From the NCBI GenBank assembly GCA_947488435.1, contig CANKZG010000001.1, forward strand, positions 372,001 to 436,000: 64,000 bases of DNA, given 5' to 3'. Below, piece after piece: positions 43,419 to 54,735 of this stretch. This DNA is from an uncultured Flavobacteriaceae bacterium (lineage in GTDB: Bacteria > Bacteroidota > Bacteroidia > Flavobacteriales > Flavobacteriaceae). A program made the translations under genes and the position numbers. Every line of letters starts with the position of its first letter. The stretch's first letter is position 1. Below the pieces are notes generated by a model. It was given only the letters and a program-made list of their open reading frames with translations, did not search any database and was not told where the DNA came from.

Positions 43419-45215
43419 ATGAAAAAGTATATTTCTTTATTTGTTCTGTCCTTTGTAGTTTCCTTTGCAATTTCGCAAACTAATACTTATGAAATTTCCT
43501 TTGAAAATGCAGTACATCACGAAGCTCGTATTACTGCTTCCTTTCCTGATTTACAAGGTGACACACTTACCGTGCGAATGAGTAGAACCTCTCCTGGACG
43601 ATATGCGCTGCACGAATTTGCCAAAAATGTATATGCTTTTGTGGCTACAGATAGTAAAGGGAAGGTTTTGCCAGTAAAACGTCCAAATCCCTATGCTTGG
43701 ATCGTAACAGGTCATGATGGTACCGTAAACATCACCTATACTTTATTTGCTAATAGGGGTGGCGGTACATATTCGCAGGTAGATGAAACACATGCACATC
43801 TAAATATTCCGGCAACGTTTATGTATGCACCTGCTTTGAGAGAAAGAACGATTCATGTGAATTTTAAGCCTAGAGCGGACCTCAATTGGAAGATAGCTAC
43901 GCAATTATCGCATGTTTCTGGCACGACATTTTCTGCTCCAAATCTGTATTATTTTATGGATAGCCCTACTGAAATTAGCAATCATCAAGTACGATCCTTC
44001 GATCTTGATGGACAAACAATAAAACTCAGTTTACATCATTATGGAACTGAATCGGAAACCGATCAATATTTTGAACAAGTAAAAAAAGTTGTACTGGCTG
44101 AAAAAGCTGTCTTTGGAGAACTTCCAAACTTTGATTTTGGCACCTATAACTTTCTAGCTTGTTATATTCCAAATGCATCTGGTGATGGGATGGAACATCG
44201 TAATTCTACTATTTTAACTAGTACTCGAAGTCTAGAAAATGGTGGAATGGAACGCAATATTGGAACCGTTTCGCATGAATTTTTCCATGCGTGGAATGTG
44301 GAACGTATTCGTCCAAAAACCTTAGAACCTTTTGATTTTAAAGCGGCCAATATGAGCGGAGCTTTATGGTTTGCCGAAGGATTTACCAGTTATTATACGA
44401 ATCTTATTCTATGTAGGGCGGGTATTATTAGCCCAGAAAAATATGTTGAAGGACTTAGTGGGGCTATTAATTATGTTTGGAATTCTCCAGCAAGACAATT
44501 TTTTAATCCTATTGAAATGAGTTATCAGGCCCCCTTTGTTGATGCCGCCACTTCTGTTGATCCAGTGAACCGAGAGAATACTTTTATATCGTATTATTCT
44601 TATGGCAGTGTACTTGGATTAGCCTTGGACCTATCTTTGCGGAACCAAGGGTTACATTTAGATGGTTTTATGAAATCAGTATGGGAAGTCTATGGTAAAA
44701 GAGAAATTCCATACACTATACAGGATCTGCATAAAAGTCTTATTGATTATGCTGGAAATGATTTCGGAAATACCTTTTTTAGCAATTTCATTTATACTAG
44801 TGGTATGCCTAATTATAAAAAGTTATTAGCTTCGGTTGGAGTTACCATTACACAAGACAGCACGGTTCCTTCTTTCGGTGCCAATGTTTTTATCCGTGAT
44901 GATGGTACAGGTTTGATACGGCAAAATACCAAAATGGGAAGTGCTGCTTATCATTCTGGTCTAGATAAAGGAGATATTATCACCGCTATCAATAAAACTC
45001 CTTTAGCAAGTGGACAAAAATTCCCTGAGCTAATCAAACAATTCAGTCCTGGTGATATTTTAACCGTTGACTTCACCAGATATGGTCTTAAAAAAAGTGT
45101 TACTGTACAATTACAACCTAGTTCTTCGTATAGCATTCAATTACAAGAGAAAAATGGCGAAATCCCCGACGAAAATATATTGAAAAACCGGACTTCATGG
45201 CTTAAAACTAACTAG
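43419..45215 (+). CDS. M61 family aminopeptidase with PDZ domain
   Basis: A 598-residue exported metallopeptidase with a signal peptide (about 1-20, ending ISQ). The zinc site is HEFFH (286-290, Glu287 the base) and the third ligand Glu lies in WFAEGFTSYYT about 19 residues downstream of the family spacing. Residues about 20-200 are the M61 N-terminal beta domain; about 490-570 form a PDZ domain (AYHSGLDKGDIITAINKTPL). The build is that of glycyl aminopeptidases. The location is periplasmic or surface. The GNAT gene starts one base after it, so they are co-transcribed. Confidence 0.94.
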   Translation: MKKYISLFVLSFVVSFAISQTNTYEISFENAVHHEARITASFPDLQGDTLTVRMSRTSPGRYALHEFAKNVYAFVATDSKGKVLPVKRPNPYAWIVTGHDGTVNITYTLFANRGGGTYSQVDETHAHLNIPATFMYAPALRERTIHVNFKPRADLNWKIATQLSHVSGTTFSAPNLYYFMDSPTEISNHQVRSFDLDGQTIKLSLHHYGTESETDQYFEQVKKVVLAEKAVFGELPNFDFGTYNFLACYIPNASGDGMEHRNSTILTSTRSLENGGMERNIGTVSHEFFHAWNVERIRPKTLEPFDFKAANMSGALWFAEGFTSYYTNLILCRAGIISPEKYVEGLSGAINYVWNSPARQFFNPIEMSYQAPFVDAATSVDPVNRENTFISYYSYGSVLGLALDLSLRNQGLHLDGFMKSVWEVYGKREIPYTIQDLHKSLIDYAGNDFGNTFFSNFIYTSGMPNYKKLLASVGVTITQDSTVPSFGANVFIRDDGTGLIRQNTKMGSAAYHSGLDKGDIITAINKTPLASGQKFPELIKQFSPGDILTVDFTRYGLKKSVTVQLQPSSSYSIQLQEKNGEIPDENILKNRTSWLKTN

Positions 45216-45216
45216 G

Positions 45217-45750
45217 ATGTCAATACAATTCCATCAGACAAAATCTATTACGGAATTGAAACAAATTCTAGCATTGCAGCAAAAAAATCTATCCCAACAA
45301 CTAACCAAAGAAGAGCGATCTAAGGAAGGCTTTGTAACCGTCACCCATTCGTTAGCTTTGTTGGAACGTATGCACACCATGTGCCCCCATATCGTGGCCA
45401 AAGACAAAAATAATGTAATTGGTTATGCCCTTTGTATGCATCCTAGTTTTGCAGATGATATTGCCATACTAAAACCTTTAGTGATTCAGATTAACAGTTG
45501 TATCCCAAAAGAAGTTTCTTATATAATTATGGGACAAATTTGTATTGCAAAGGAATATCGCAAACGAGGGGTTTTTAGAAATCTATATGCAGCTATGCAA
45601 CAATTAACACAACCTCAATATCAAACTATAATTACGGCAGTAGACACCGCCAATACCCGCTCTTTGCAAGCGCACTACGCTACCGGTTTTCAAGATTTAA
45701 AGTCCTATACCAGTCGAGGGCAAGATTGGAAATTGATCCAATTATCTTGA
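45217..45750 (+). CDS. GNAT-family acetyltransferase
   Basis: A 177-residue protein with the GNAT fold pattern: a strand ending MGQICIAKEYRKRGVFRNLYAAM, whose Arg-Gly-x-x loop contacts the acetyl-CoA pyrophosphate, and a closing region VDTANTRSLQAHYATGFQDL. The substrate is unknown. It overlaps no gene but starts directly after the M61 stop, so it shares that transcript. A strong terminator follows. Confidence 0.83.
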   Translation: MSIQFHQTKSITELKQILALQQKNLSQQLTKEERSKEGFVTVTHSLALLERMHTMCPHIVAKDKNNVIGYALCMHPSFADDIAILKPLVIQINSCIPKEVSYIIMGQICIAKEYRKRGVFRNLYAAMQQLTQPQYQTIITAVDTANTRSLQAHYATGFQDLKSYTSRGQDWKLIQLS

Positions 45751-45762
45751 AACTATATGCAA

Positions 45763-45802
45763 TAAAAAAAGCCACTTATTTAATTAAATAAGTGGCTTTT
45801 CT
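45763..45802. terminator. Bidirectional terminator between the GNAT gene and atpC
   Basis: A perfect 15-bp or longer palindrome with core AAGCCACTTATTTAA and its inverse, centred near 45783, with A7 on the left and T4 on the right. It serves the two convergent genes. Confidence 0.88.
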
Positions 45803-45819
45803 AGATTTATTAAACTAGC

Positions 45820-46098
45820 TTAATCTGCCAGTACAATTACTTTATTGTCCTTCATTTCTATAGTACCGCTAGAAATTTCCAAGATTGTTTTTCCACCTGC
45901 TTCTTTAGAAAATTTATTTTCAAAAGCTTCATCGATCTCTACATCTCCCTGAATCACAACCTTGCCTGCTTGCAATAACGATACAATAGGAGCGTGATTT
46001 GTAAGCATCTGGAATTCTCCATTAACACCAGGTACAGTAACCGAGGTAACATCTCCTGCAAATAAAGTCGCTTCCGGCGATACAATTTCTAAGTACAT
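45820..46098 (-). CDS. atpC: ATP synthase F1 epsilon subunit, short form
   Basis: A 92-residue protein with only the N-terminal beta-sandwich: LEIVSPEATLFAGDVTSVTVPGVNGEFQMLTNHAP and the closing strand GTIEMKDNKVIVLAD. The usual C-terminal two-helix domain, which inhibits ATP hydrolysis in E. coli, is absent; the stop codon comes right after the sandwich. The frame is intact and the gap to atpD is 78 bp, so it is not a truncation artefact. A short epsilon is typical of Bacteroidota as far as I know. It is the second gene of an atpD-atpC pair, apart from the rest of the atp operon. Confidence 0.95.
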   Translation of the reverse strand: MYLEIVSPEATLFAGDVTSVTVPGVNGEFQMLTNHAPIVSLLQAGKVVIQGDVEIDEAFENKFSKEAGGKTILEISSGTIEMKDNKVIVLAD

Positions 46099-46176
46099 AT
46101 TCTTTAGTTGTTATTTATATTGGTTATTAGTTGTTTGCCTATTTTTAGGCAACTATCAACGCTAACCTTCAACAAA

Positions 46177-47700
<1,524 letters not shown>

Positions 47701-47822
47701 TTAAAAGAATTTATAGCGTTTATCAAAATCAACCACACTAATGCTTTCATGTTTGATTTTCAGGCTGCAAAGATATAGTATTCATCTTAAAATAGGAACT
47801 ACTCTCTTGATTTTTTGTCATT

Positions 47823-47854
47823 AAAAAAGGTGTTGTTTTCACAACACCTTTTAA
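47823..47854 (-). terminator. Terminator of the TonB-dependent receptor gene
   Basis: A perfect 10-bp stem (AAGGTGTTGT/ACAACACCTT) with a TTTC loop; the left A6 run gives the U tract on the minus strand. It lies just beyond the receptor's stop codon. Confidence 0.9.
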
Positions 47855-47875
47855 ACGGTAACCTTAATGGATTTT

Positions 47876-50626
47876 TTATGGATTAAATGACCAAGAAACG
47901 AAGTACTGAGAACCGATTAAACCTGTCCCTACTGCGGTAAAATATTCATCATTTAAAATATTCGACGCACCAACTTTAATTATTGATTTAATTTTTGGTA
48001 AAGCATAATTGAATTGAGCATCTAAAACCGTAAATGCAGGAACATCTCCATCGGCAAAACTAGCTTGCCAGAAGAAAGAATCGCTCCATCTATAGTTTAT
48101 ATTAAATCCGAAATTTTTAAATAATTCTGTATTTCCAAAAGAAGCTTTTACTTTATGGTTAGCTGTATTAAAACTAGTTCTAAAATCAGGGAACGCTTGC
48201 TGATCAAAATCAAGATCCGCATACGTATAGTTCACTCCGATATCGAAATTTCCAAAAATCTTAGCATCTATACCTGCTGTAACTCCATAGGATGTTATAT
48301 CTGCTGGAGAGTTTGTTGTGGTTCTGTAGGGTTCAAAATCTCCATTTTGAATAGCTAACAACGATAAAGCATTATCTCCAGGTGTACCATATAAAGGAAC
48401 TACAACATCTACTGTAGAAATAAAATTCTCGAATTCATTAACATATGCGCTTGCATCGATCGTCACTTTTCCAATTTGTGCCCGATATCCTATCTCATAA
48501 GCTACAATTTCCTCTGGTTGTACTATTGGAGTAGTTACGGCCTCAGGGGCTCCTCCTAATACTGAATTTAACGAGAATGCATTTTCGTATGCTTGTCTTC
48601 CTACTACTTCAACTGTAGATTGCCCAATAAGCTGTTGTCCAGCAGTACTGACATCAAAAGTTCTAACATCCCGATCTAGGTTATCCGGAGCTCCACCGAC
48701 TAGAACAATATTTCCTACATTAAGCCCAATGAACAGATCCTGAGTCGTTGGATTTCTAAATCCAGTCTGAACAGATACCCGAATATTATGATTCTTTTTC
48801 TCTCCTAGAGAATATCCTACCGCAAAACGTGGAGAAACAAAACCATCGAAGAATTCATTTTTATCAAAACGTAAAGACCCTGTAAGCTTTAAGCGATCAT
48901 CTAGAAACTTCTTTTGAGCTTGTGTATATAATCCAAACTCACTATAACTGATAGGGCCATCAAAATCAGTAAAAATTGTGCCCTCAGAATCCAAACGATA
49001 TTGTCTCCAAGAACCTCCGACCTGAAGTTCAACAGCATCATTAAGAAGGTGAGAAAAGTTATAATTAGCATCTACATGGCGTAGTTGACTCTGATCAATA
49101 AAACGAGCTCCGGTAGCAAGGTCTCCATCTGCAATCACCTGATCGAAAGCTTGTTGAAATTCTGGTGTTCCTGGTGCAAATCTACCAGCATCTGCAGCCG
49201 CACGGGCAGCAGCATGAGCGGTTGCTTCATCAGCCAAAATTCCTGTTCCCACTCCTAAACGAGCTCCAATAAAGGTTTGCGCATAATCAGTAAACCATTG
49301 CACATCTGACTTAAAAACTCTGTTCACATTAATTCCAGCAAATCGACTGTCATAGGAATCTCCGGAATCCTCAGCAGTGATATACCCTCTAACAAAGAAG
49401 TTATCATTACGAAACTCTAATTTATGTTGTTGCAGTACAAAATCGTCGATACGGTTTCTATTCGTTGCTTGGAAGATTGTACTTCCAGTACCAAACCTTC
49501 CATTATAAATAATTTCAAAATCTCCTCCGGTAGGTCTGTAATGTAGGGCAATATCAGCCTTAACACTCTCCGCATTATAATCAATTAAATCTTGTTCTGC
49601 ATATCCCGTACGAGATACTTGGGCTGATCCAACTGTTCCTGAAGGTAGTCCTGCCAACACATCGAAGTTTAACAAGGTTGAAACTTCGTCACCATAGATA
49701 TTAAGACCATCAAAATTAGGGTCTGCCCTTGTTGAACCTGGGTTGTTTATATCCTGATTATTAACAGCATGCCAATCTTCTCCGCTTAAAATGGAAAAGT
49801 TAATTTTTGCAGCAAACTTATCACTAAATTTATGTGCCAAACGAACACCAAAATCTACGAAATTATTATCTCCTGCAGCCACCTGAGAAGTAAGTCCCGT
49901 TTTAGCATATGCACTTATTCCTTGAAAATCGAATGGACTTTTACTTCGAATAAATAAACTTCCATTAAACGCTCCTGCTCCGTATAAGGCAGAAGATGCT
50001 CCTGGAAGAATCTCCACACTTTGCACATCCAATTCAGATAATCCTACAAGGTTTCCAATAGCAAAGTTTAGTCCCGGTGCTGCATTATCCGCTCCATCTA
50101 TCAATTGTAGAAAACGGTTATTAGCAAAGTTGGCAAAACCACGGGTGTTTACCGATTGGAACGTTAAACTGTTCGTGTTAATATCAACTCCTTTTAAATT
50201 CTCAAGACCTCCATAAAAAGAGGGAGAGGAAGTATTTTTAATTTCTTTAAGACCAAACCGTTCTACCGAAACTGGGGATTCAAAAATACGTTCCGGAGTT
50301 CTAGACGCAGAAAGTACAATTTCATCTAAAAAAGTTTGAGCTTCTTGCAGTGTAATATTTATAGTCTCATTAGCAGATGTGATTTCAGTAGTAAAATCCG
50401 CATACCCAAGACTTGTAACTCTAATCTGAAATGGGGGAACTTCAGATGTATTGAGGGTAAAATTACCATCAAAATCGGTAACCGTACCTATTGCTTTTCC
50501 CGTAATTACCACATTTGCACCTGGTATGGGCTGTTCATTCTGATCCACAACTTTACCTTTTATGGTTGTTTGCGCCATTGCCATAAATCCAAACAACAAA
50601 AAGGGTAAAAGAAATATTCTTTTCAT
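47876..50626 (-). CDS. TonB-dependent outer-membrane receptor with carboxypeptidase-like domain
   Basis: A 916-residue receptor. The signal peptide (about 1-18, ending AMAQ) is followed by a CarboxypepD-reg-like domain (about 20-105; TIKGKVVDQNEQPIPGANVVITG), a plug domain (about 115-230) and a 22-strand barrel ending SWSFNP. No SusD gene lies beside it and the plug lacks the SusC-type N-terminal box, so it is probably a general TonB receptor rather than a polysaccharide-utilisation SusC. Likely cargo is iron complexes, vitamins or peptides. It is monocistronic, with its own terminator; 227 bp of gene-free sequence lies upstream. Confidence 0.93.
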   Translation of the reverse strand: MKRIFLLPFLLFGFMAMAQTTIKGKVVDQNEQPIPGANVVITGKAIGTVTDFDGNFTLNTSEVPPFQIRVTSLGYADFTTEITSANETINITLQEAQTFLDEIVLSASRTPERIFESPVSVERFGLKEIKNTSSPSFYGGLENLKGVDINTNSLTFQSVNTRGFANFANNRFLQLIDGADNAAPGLNFAIGNLVGLSELDVQSVEILPGASSALYGAGAFNGSLFIRSKSPFDFQGISAYAKTGLTSQVAAGDNNFVDFGVRLAHKFSDKFAAKINFSILSGEDWHAVNNQDINNPGSTRADPNFDGLNIYGDEVSTLLNFDVLAGLPSGTVGSAQVSRTGYAEQDLIDYNAESVKADIALHYRPTGGDFEIIYNGRFGTGSTIFQATNRNRIDDFVLQQHKLEFRNDNFFVRGYITAEDSGDSYDSRFAGINVNRVFKSDVQWFTDYAQTFIGARLGVGTGILADEATAHAAARAAADAGRFAPGTPEFQQAFDQVIADGDLATGARFIDQSQLRHVDANYNFSHLLNDAVELQVGGSWRQYRLDSEGTIFTDFDGPISYSEFGLYTQAQKKFLDDRLKLTGSLRFDKNEFFDGFVSPRFAVGYSLGEKKNHNIRVSVQTGFRNPTTQDLFIGLNVGNIVLVGGAPDNLDRDVRTFDVSTAGQQLIGQSTVEVVGRQAYENAFSLNSVLGGAPEAVTTPIVQPEEIVAYEIGYRAQIGKVTIDASAYVNEFENFISTVDVVVPLYGTPGDNALSLLAIQNGDFEPYRTTTNSPADITSYGVTAGIDAKIFGNFDIGVNYTYADLDFDQQAFPDFRTSFNTANHKVKASFGNTELFKNFGFNINYRWSDSFFWQASFADGDVPAFTVLDAQFNYALPKIKSIIKVGASNILNDEYFTAVGTGLIGSQYFVSWSFNP

Positions 50627-50853
50627 GCTATACGAGGGTTAAATTAAAGTTAAATTAGTTTGCGAGGCAATATACATTTTTTTTTAAGTCCTCTAAAAGA
50701 AAAATAAAAAAATTATGCATGCATAGTATTATTTTAACAATGAATCATTGCTAAAAATCTATTATCATCAAACAAATCTACTTAAAAGTAACAATTTAAT
50801 GCTTTGTGTAAGCAAAATCAAACTGTTTTTAGAGAAGACTACTTTTACAACTA

Positions 50854-52701
50854 TTATTCTACTGTAACTGATTTTGCCAAATTTCGTGGTTGGTCTACAT
50901 TACAATTTCGCATTACCGCGATATGATACGATAATAACTGTAAAGGAATAGTTGTCAATAGTGGTGTAAGACTTTCAATTGTTTCAGGAATTTCGATAAC
51001 ATGATCTGCAAGGGATTTAACTGTTTCATCTCCTTCAGTTACAATGGCAATAATTTTTCCCTTCCTTGATTTAATTTCCTGAATATTGCTTACTACTTTT
51101 TCGTAATGTCCTTTTTTAGTAGCAATTACAAAAACCGGCATTTGATCATCTATTAGGGCAATTGGACCATGTTTCATTTCTGCAGCTGGATAACCTTCTG
51201 CATGAATATAACTTATCTCTTTTAATTTTAAAGCACCTTCTAAAGCCACTGGGAAATTATAGCCTCTTCCTAAATACAGACAATTTGAGGAATCTTTGTA
51301 TACATTGGCAACTTCTTCCACAATATTATTGGAGTCCAACGCTTTCTCCACTTTTCCGGGAATATTTTCCAATTCTGTCAAAAACTCATGGAACTTAGAA
51401 GCAGAAAACTCTCCTTTTTCCTTTGCTATTTTCAGAGCAATAAGGGTTAATACGGTTATCTGAGTAGTAAATGCTTTTGTAGAGGCAACTCCAATTTCCG
51501 GTCCAGCATGTGTGTATGCTCCTGCATGAGTTTCCCTAGAAATAGAGGATCCAACAACGTTACAAACTCCAAATACAAAAGCATCACGTTCTTTTGCCAA
51601 TTTAATTGCGGCTAAGGTATCCGCTGTTTCTCCAGATTGGGATATAGCAATCACAACATCATTGTGCGTAATTACAGGATTTCTATATCTAAATTCTGAT
51701 GCATACTCCACCTCAACTGGTATTCTGGCAAGATCTTCAAAGATATATTCGGCAACTAAACCAGCATGCCAGGAAGTTCCGCATGCTACAATTATAATTC
51801 GGTTCGCATTAAGGAATTTCTCAATATGTTGATCTAAACCTGCCATCTTTACCAGACCTTGATCTGGTAATAAACGACCTCTATAGGTATCCAAAATTGC
51901 TCGTGGTTGTTCATAGATCTCTTTAAGCATAAAGTGATCATAACCTCCTTTTTCAATCTCTTCTAAATTTAGCTTTAACTCTAAAACGTCAGGATATGCA
52001 ATAGCATCATCTTTTATTTTTCGAAGTTTGATTTCCTTACCAAGTCTAATAATCGCCATCTCCTCATCTTCTAAGTAAACCGCATTATTTGTAAACTCAA
52101 TAAATGGAGAAGCATCGGAAGCAATGAAATATTCATTTTCTCCAATTCCTACAGCTAGCGGGCTTCCCAATTTAGCAACTACGATTTCATCAGGCTTCTG
52201 GCGATCAAAAACCGCTATAGCATAAGCACCAACCACTTCGTTCAAAGCAATTTGAACAGCCTTACCTAATTTTACACCTTCTTTCTTTTTAACCTCTTCA
52301 ATTAAATTGATTAAAACTTCGGTATCCGTATCCGATTCGAAAGTATACCTTCTTTTTGTCAAGGCTTTTTTTATGGTATCGTAGTTCTCAATAATACCAT
52401 TGTGAATAATCACCAAATCCCCAGAATTCGAGTAATGCGGATGCGAGTTAACGTCATTGGGAACTCCGTGAGTTGCCCATCTTGTATGCCCAATGCCCAA
52501 ATTTCCAGTAAGGTTATTAGCGACTTCAGCTTTTTGTTTGAGGTCTTCTACTTTTCCCTTAGTTTTTGAGATTTTGATATCTTCCCCATCAAATAACGCT
52601 ATTCCCGCACTATCATAACCTCTATATTCTAATCGTTGTAATCCTTTTACAATAATGGGGTAAGCATCTCTATGCCCTATATAACCTACAATTCCGCACA
52701 T
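50854..52701 (-). CDS. glmS: Glucosamine-fructose-6-phosphate aminotransferase (isomerizing)
   Basis: A 615-residue enzyme making glucosamine-6-phosphate for peptidoglycan. The N-terminal glutamine amidotransferase has Cys2 as nucleophile (CGIVGYIGHRDA) and HNGIIENYD. Two SIS domains follow (about 285-430 and 460-600), with SQSGETADTLAA and the sugar-phosphate loop; the terminus DQPRNLAKSVTVE is standard. No glmS ribozyme motif is obvious upstream. Its start is preceded by a candidate -7 element and it follows the DUF4270 gene after 139 bp. Confidence 0.98.
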   Translation of the reverse strand: MCGIVGYIGHRDAYPIIVKGLQRLEYRGYDSAGIALFDGEDIKISKTKGKVEDLKQKAEVANNLTGNLGIGHTRWATHGVPNDVNSHPHYSNSGDLVIIHNGIIENYDTIKKALTKRRYTFESDTDTEVLINLIEEVKKKEGVKLGKAVQIALNEVVGAYAIAVFDRQKPDEIVVAKLGSPLAVGIGENEYFIASDASPFIEFTNNAVYLEDEEMAIIRLGKEIKLRKIKDDAIAYPDVLELKLNLEEIEKGGYDHFMLKEIYEQPRAILDTYRGRLLPDQGLVKMAGLDQHIEKFLNANRIIIVACGTSWHAGLVAEYIFEDLARIPVEVEYASEFRYRNPVITHNDVVIAISQSGETADTLAAIKLAKERDAFVFGVCNVVGSSISRETHAGAYTHAGPEIGVASTKAFTTQITVLTLIALKIAKEKGEFSASKFHEFLTELENIPGKVEKALDSNNIVEEVANVYKDSSNCLYLGRGYNFPVALEGALKLKEISYIHAEGYPAAEMKHGPIALIDDQMPVFVIATKKGHYEKVVSNIQEIKSRKGKIIAIVTEGDETVKSLADHVIEIPETIESLTPLLTTIPLQLLSYHIAVMRNCNVDQPRNLAKSVTVE

Positions 52702-52751
52702 AAATCAATTAAATCTTTAGAGGTATTTATATTCTTTTTGGTGTCTCATCG

Positions 52752-52759
52752 CAAATTTA
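52752..52759 (-). promoter_or_regulatory. Candidate -7 element of the glmS promoter
   Basis: On the minus strand it reads TAAATTTG, an exact TAnnTTTG match, 50 bp before the glmS ATG. No -33 TTG at a standard distance is seen, so confidence is modest. Confidence 0.4.
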
Positions 52760-52840
52760 ATAGAAGTATATAGATCTCCTTATCATTTTTGATAAATAAC
52801 ATATAAATCTTATTAACGTAACTTTAAAAAAGTTATTTCG

Positions 52841-54730
52841 TTAATTCACCTGAGTATAAAAAATTTCGAGTTGAAGTCGTTGCTCTTCGTTTTCCGGACC
52901 AACATTACTTCCAAAAAGTACTGTTCCTGATGGATTAACGGTTGACATTAGAGGAAGGTCTCTTGCCACATCGCCATTAAGCATGGCATTTGCTACATTA
53001 GTAACTCGAATATCAGAAGTAACGGTAAGTGCCAGAGTTGCATTTTCCGCTTCTCGTAAGATGAGTTCATTCATATATTCCGTAATCCTAATGGTATACG
53101 TAACTCCCTGATCATTTTCTTCTTCAATAATACCGTCATGATTTAAAAGAACGGCAAATCGAGAATCGCCAGGGTTATTATCCAACAAAATATTAAATAT
53201 TGGAAGGTTTTGATCGATATCATAAAGATACAGTCTAAACGGTTCCAATAAGTTCCCTCCAGCCGCATCTATGGTTGCACGATCGATATGAAAAACTAGA
53301 TTTGCTTCATTGATAATCCAGTTATTCGCAATTATTTCCTCAATAGTTTCTCTTCCATTTTCCTCATCAAAAAGCCGTATTTCTGCATAAGAACCTGCGC
53401 CTCCTTTAAGGTAAATTCGCTCTGCATTTTCACCTGTATCTAATTGATCTGTAATTTCAGCCGGATAGGCATCATTAATTAAGGTATTAACCGCATTTCC
53501 AACAATCGGGGTTGGATTAAGCCCCAATATGTTGCTTGGACCGCCTCCCGTAAGCAAGTTTATTACAAATTCCCGTTCTTCTTGTTCTACAAAATCATCG
53601 CTAGGATCTGCCAAAATTTCTCCTGAATTTAAACGATCATTTTCATAGGTTATGGTAATATTGGCTTGCGTAAGGTCTAGCAGCAACAACATCTCTTGCC
53701 CTGCAGCTGGAGTTATTGAAAGATGAATTCCTCTTAAAAACTCCCTAAAGTTAGCAGCACTTAGCAGTTCTGATTGTCCTTCCCTATCTATCAAATTTTG
53801 CTGAAAAAAATCAATATCTAATGGAACTCTAATTCCTGGATTCAATCGAGTAGCAATTTCCAAAGACTCGTCAATGTCTGTGTCCGGATTGTCTTCTTCA
53901 AAGAAAATCAATTCTTCATCATTTATGGTAATATCACCATCGAATAAAGTTTCCGAAACAAAAGTTGGCGCAAATTCCTGCGTTGAGAAAAATTCCTGAG
54001 CTTCTTCAAAATTAGTATCAGGATCCAAGTCTCTTAAAAAGAAGGTGGATCTTTGAACTGTTAGGCGAAAAGGTTGTGTTCGATCACCAAAAATACTGTC
54101 CAATTGAAAACGTCGAGGAAATCTATTCGGAAGCGTTCCTTCGTCCTCAAAATCTGAGATTCCATCGCCATCAGTATCTGTATTTAAGGGATCCGTTCCT
54201 AATGCTCGTTCTTGGTTATTCGTAAGTCCATCTCCATCACTATCATTATCAGGGTTGTTGGGCTCTGCATCAAACTCATCTTGTACTCCATCTCCATCAC
54301 TATCTCGGATGGTCGCATCTCTTGTTAAATAAGGGATGTATAAGAATACTTCTGTAACTGTTTCGTTTTCCTGAGTAATTAATGCATCTGGATCTGATTC
54401 ATTCGCATCTTCCGAAGATTGACTTATGGAACCAAAAATTGGATTGTTCGAAGACAATTGCAATTGAGAAGTAATGGATGCTTCGGTACGTCCATAAACA
54501 GGGTCATTTAAAACACCCAGCTGGTATACCGGCAATCTATTGGTTTGAACAGCATTTATTCTTCTGTTAAAAGCAAAAACATCAAAGGTTTCTCTTCCGG
54601 TAACAAAAGGTTCTTCCGCTATGATTCCATCCCCTCCAATAGAAGTTAAATCTTCTTCACAAGAAATTAAGCTTGTAGAAAACAAAGTTCCTACTAGAAC
54701 AGCAAAAACAAATCTATTCAAAAAATTCAT
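52841..54730 (-). CDS. DUF4270 lipoprotein with embedded TSP3-like calcium repeats
   Basis: A 629-residue lipoprotein (lipobox SLISC, Cys24). The N-terminal part (about 45-130) and the C-terminal part (about 200-629) are DUF4270, a Bacteroidota surface family of unknown role. Between them, at 143-197, is a run of three Asp-rich repeats (DSDGDGVQDEFD, DSDGDGLTNNQE, DTDGDGISDFED), the thrombospondin type 3 calcium-binding pattern. The insertion is in frame and splits the domain. It may stiffen or fold in calcium. The gene is in an operon with the GT5-like gene upstream (5-bp gap). Confidence 0.9.
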   Translation of the reverse strand: MNFLNRFVFAVLVGTLFSTSLISCEEDLTSIGGDGIIAEEPFVTGRETFDVFAFNRRINAVQTNRLPVYQLGVLNDPVYGRTEASITSQLQLSSNNPIFGSISQSSEDANESDPDALITQENETVTEVFLYIPYLTRDATIRDSDGDGVQDEFDAEPNNPDNDSDGDGLTNNQERALGTDPLNTDTDGDGISDFEDEGTLPNRFPRRFQLDSIFGDRTQPFRLTVQRSTFFLRDLDPDTNFEEAQEFFSTQEFAPTFVSETLFDGDITINDEELIFFEEDNPDTDIDESLEIATRLNPGIRVPLDIDFFQQNLIDREGQSELLSAANFREFLRGIHLSITPAAGQEMLLLLDLTQANITITYENDRLNSGEILADPSDDFVEQEEREFVINLLTGGGPSNILGLNPTPIVGNAVNTLINDAYPAEITDQLDTGENAERIYLKGGAGSYAEIRLFDEENGRETIEEIIANNWIINEANLVFHIDRATIDAAGGNLLEPFRLYLYDIDQNLPIFNILLDNNPGDSRFAVLLNHDGIIEEENDQGVTYTIRITEYMNELILREAENATLALTVTSDIRVTNVANAMLNGDVARDLPLMSTVNPSGTVLFGSNVGPENEEQRLQLEIFYTQVN

Positions 54731-54735
54731 GTACT

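Noticed and set aside
47876-50626. A polysaccharide utilisation locus around the TonB receptor
   Set aside because: There is no SusD-like gene and no glycoside hydrolase nearby, and the receptor has its own terminator.
50627-50853. A glmS ribozyme or other structured RNA near glmS and the TonB receptor
   Set aside because: No ribozyme core is visible, and the stretch lies downstream of glmS and upstream of the receptor; it is just AT-rich.
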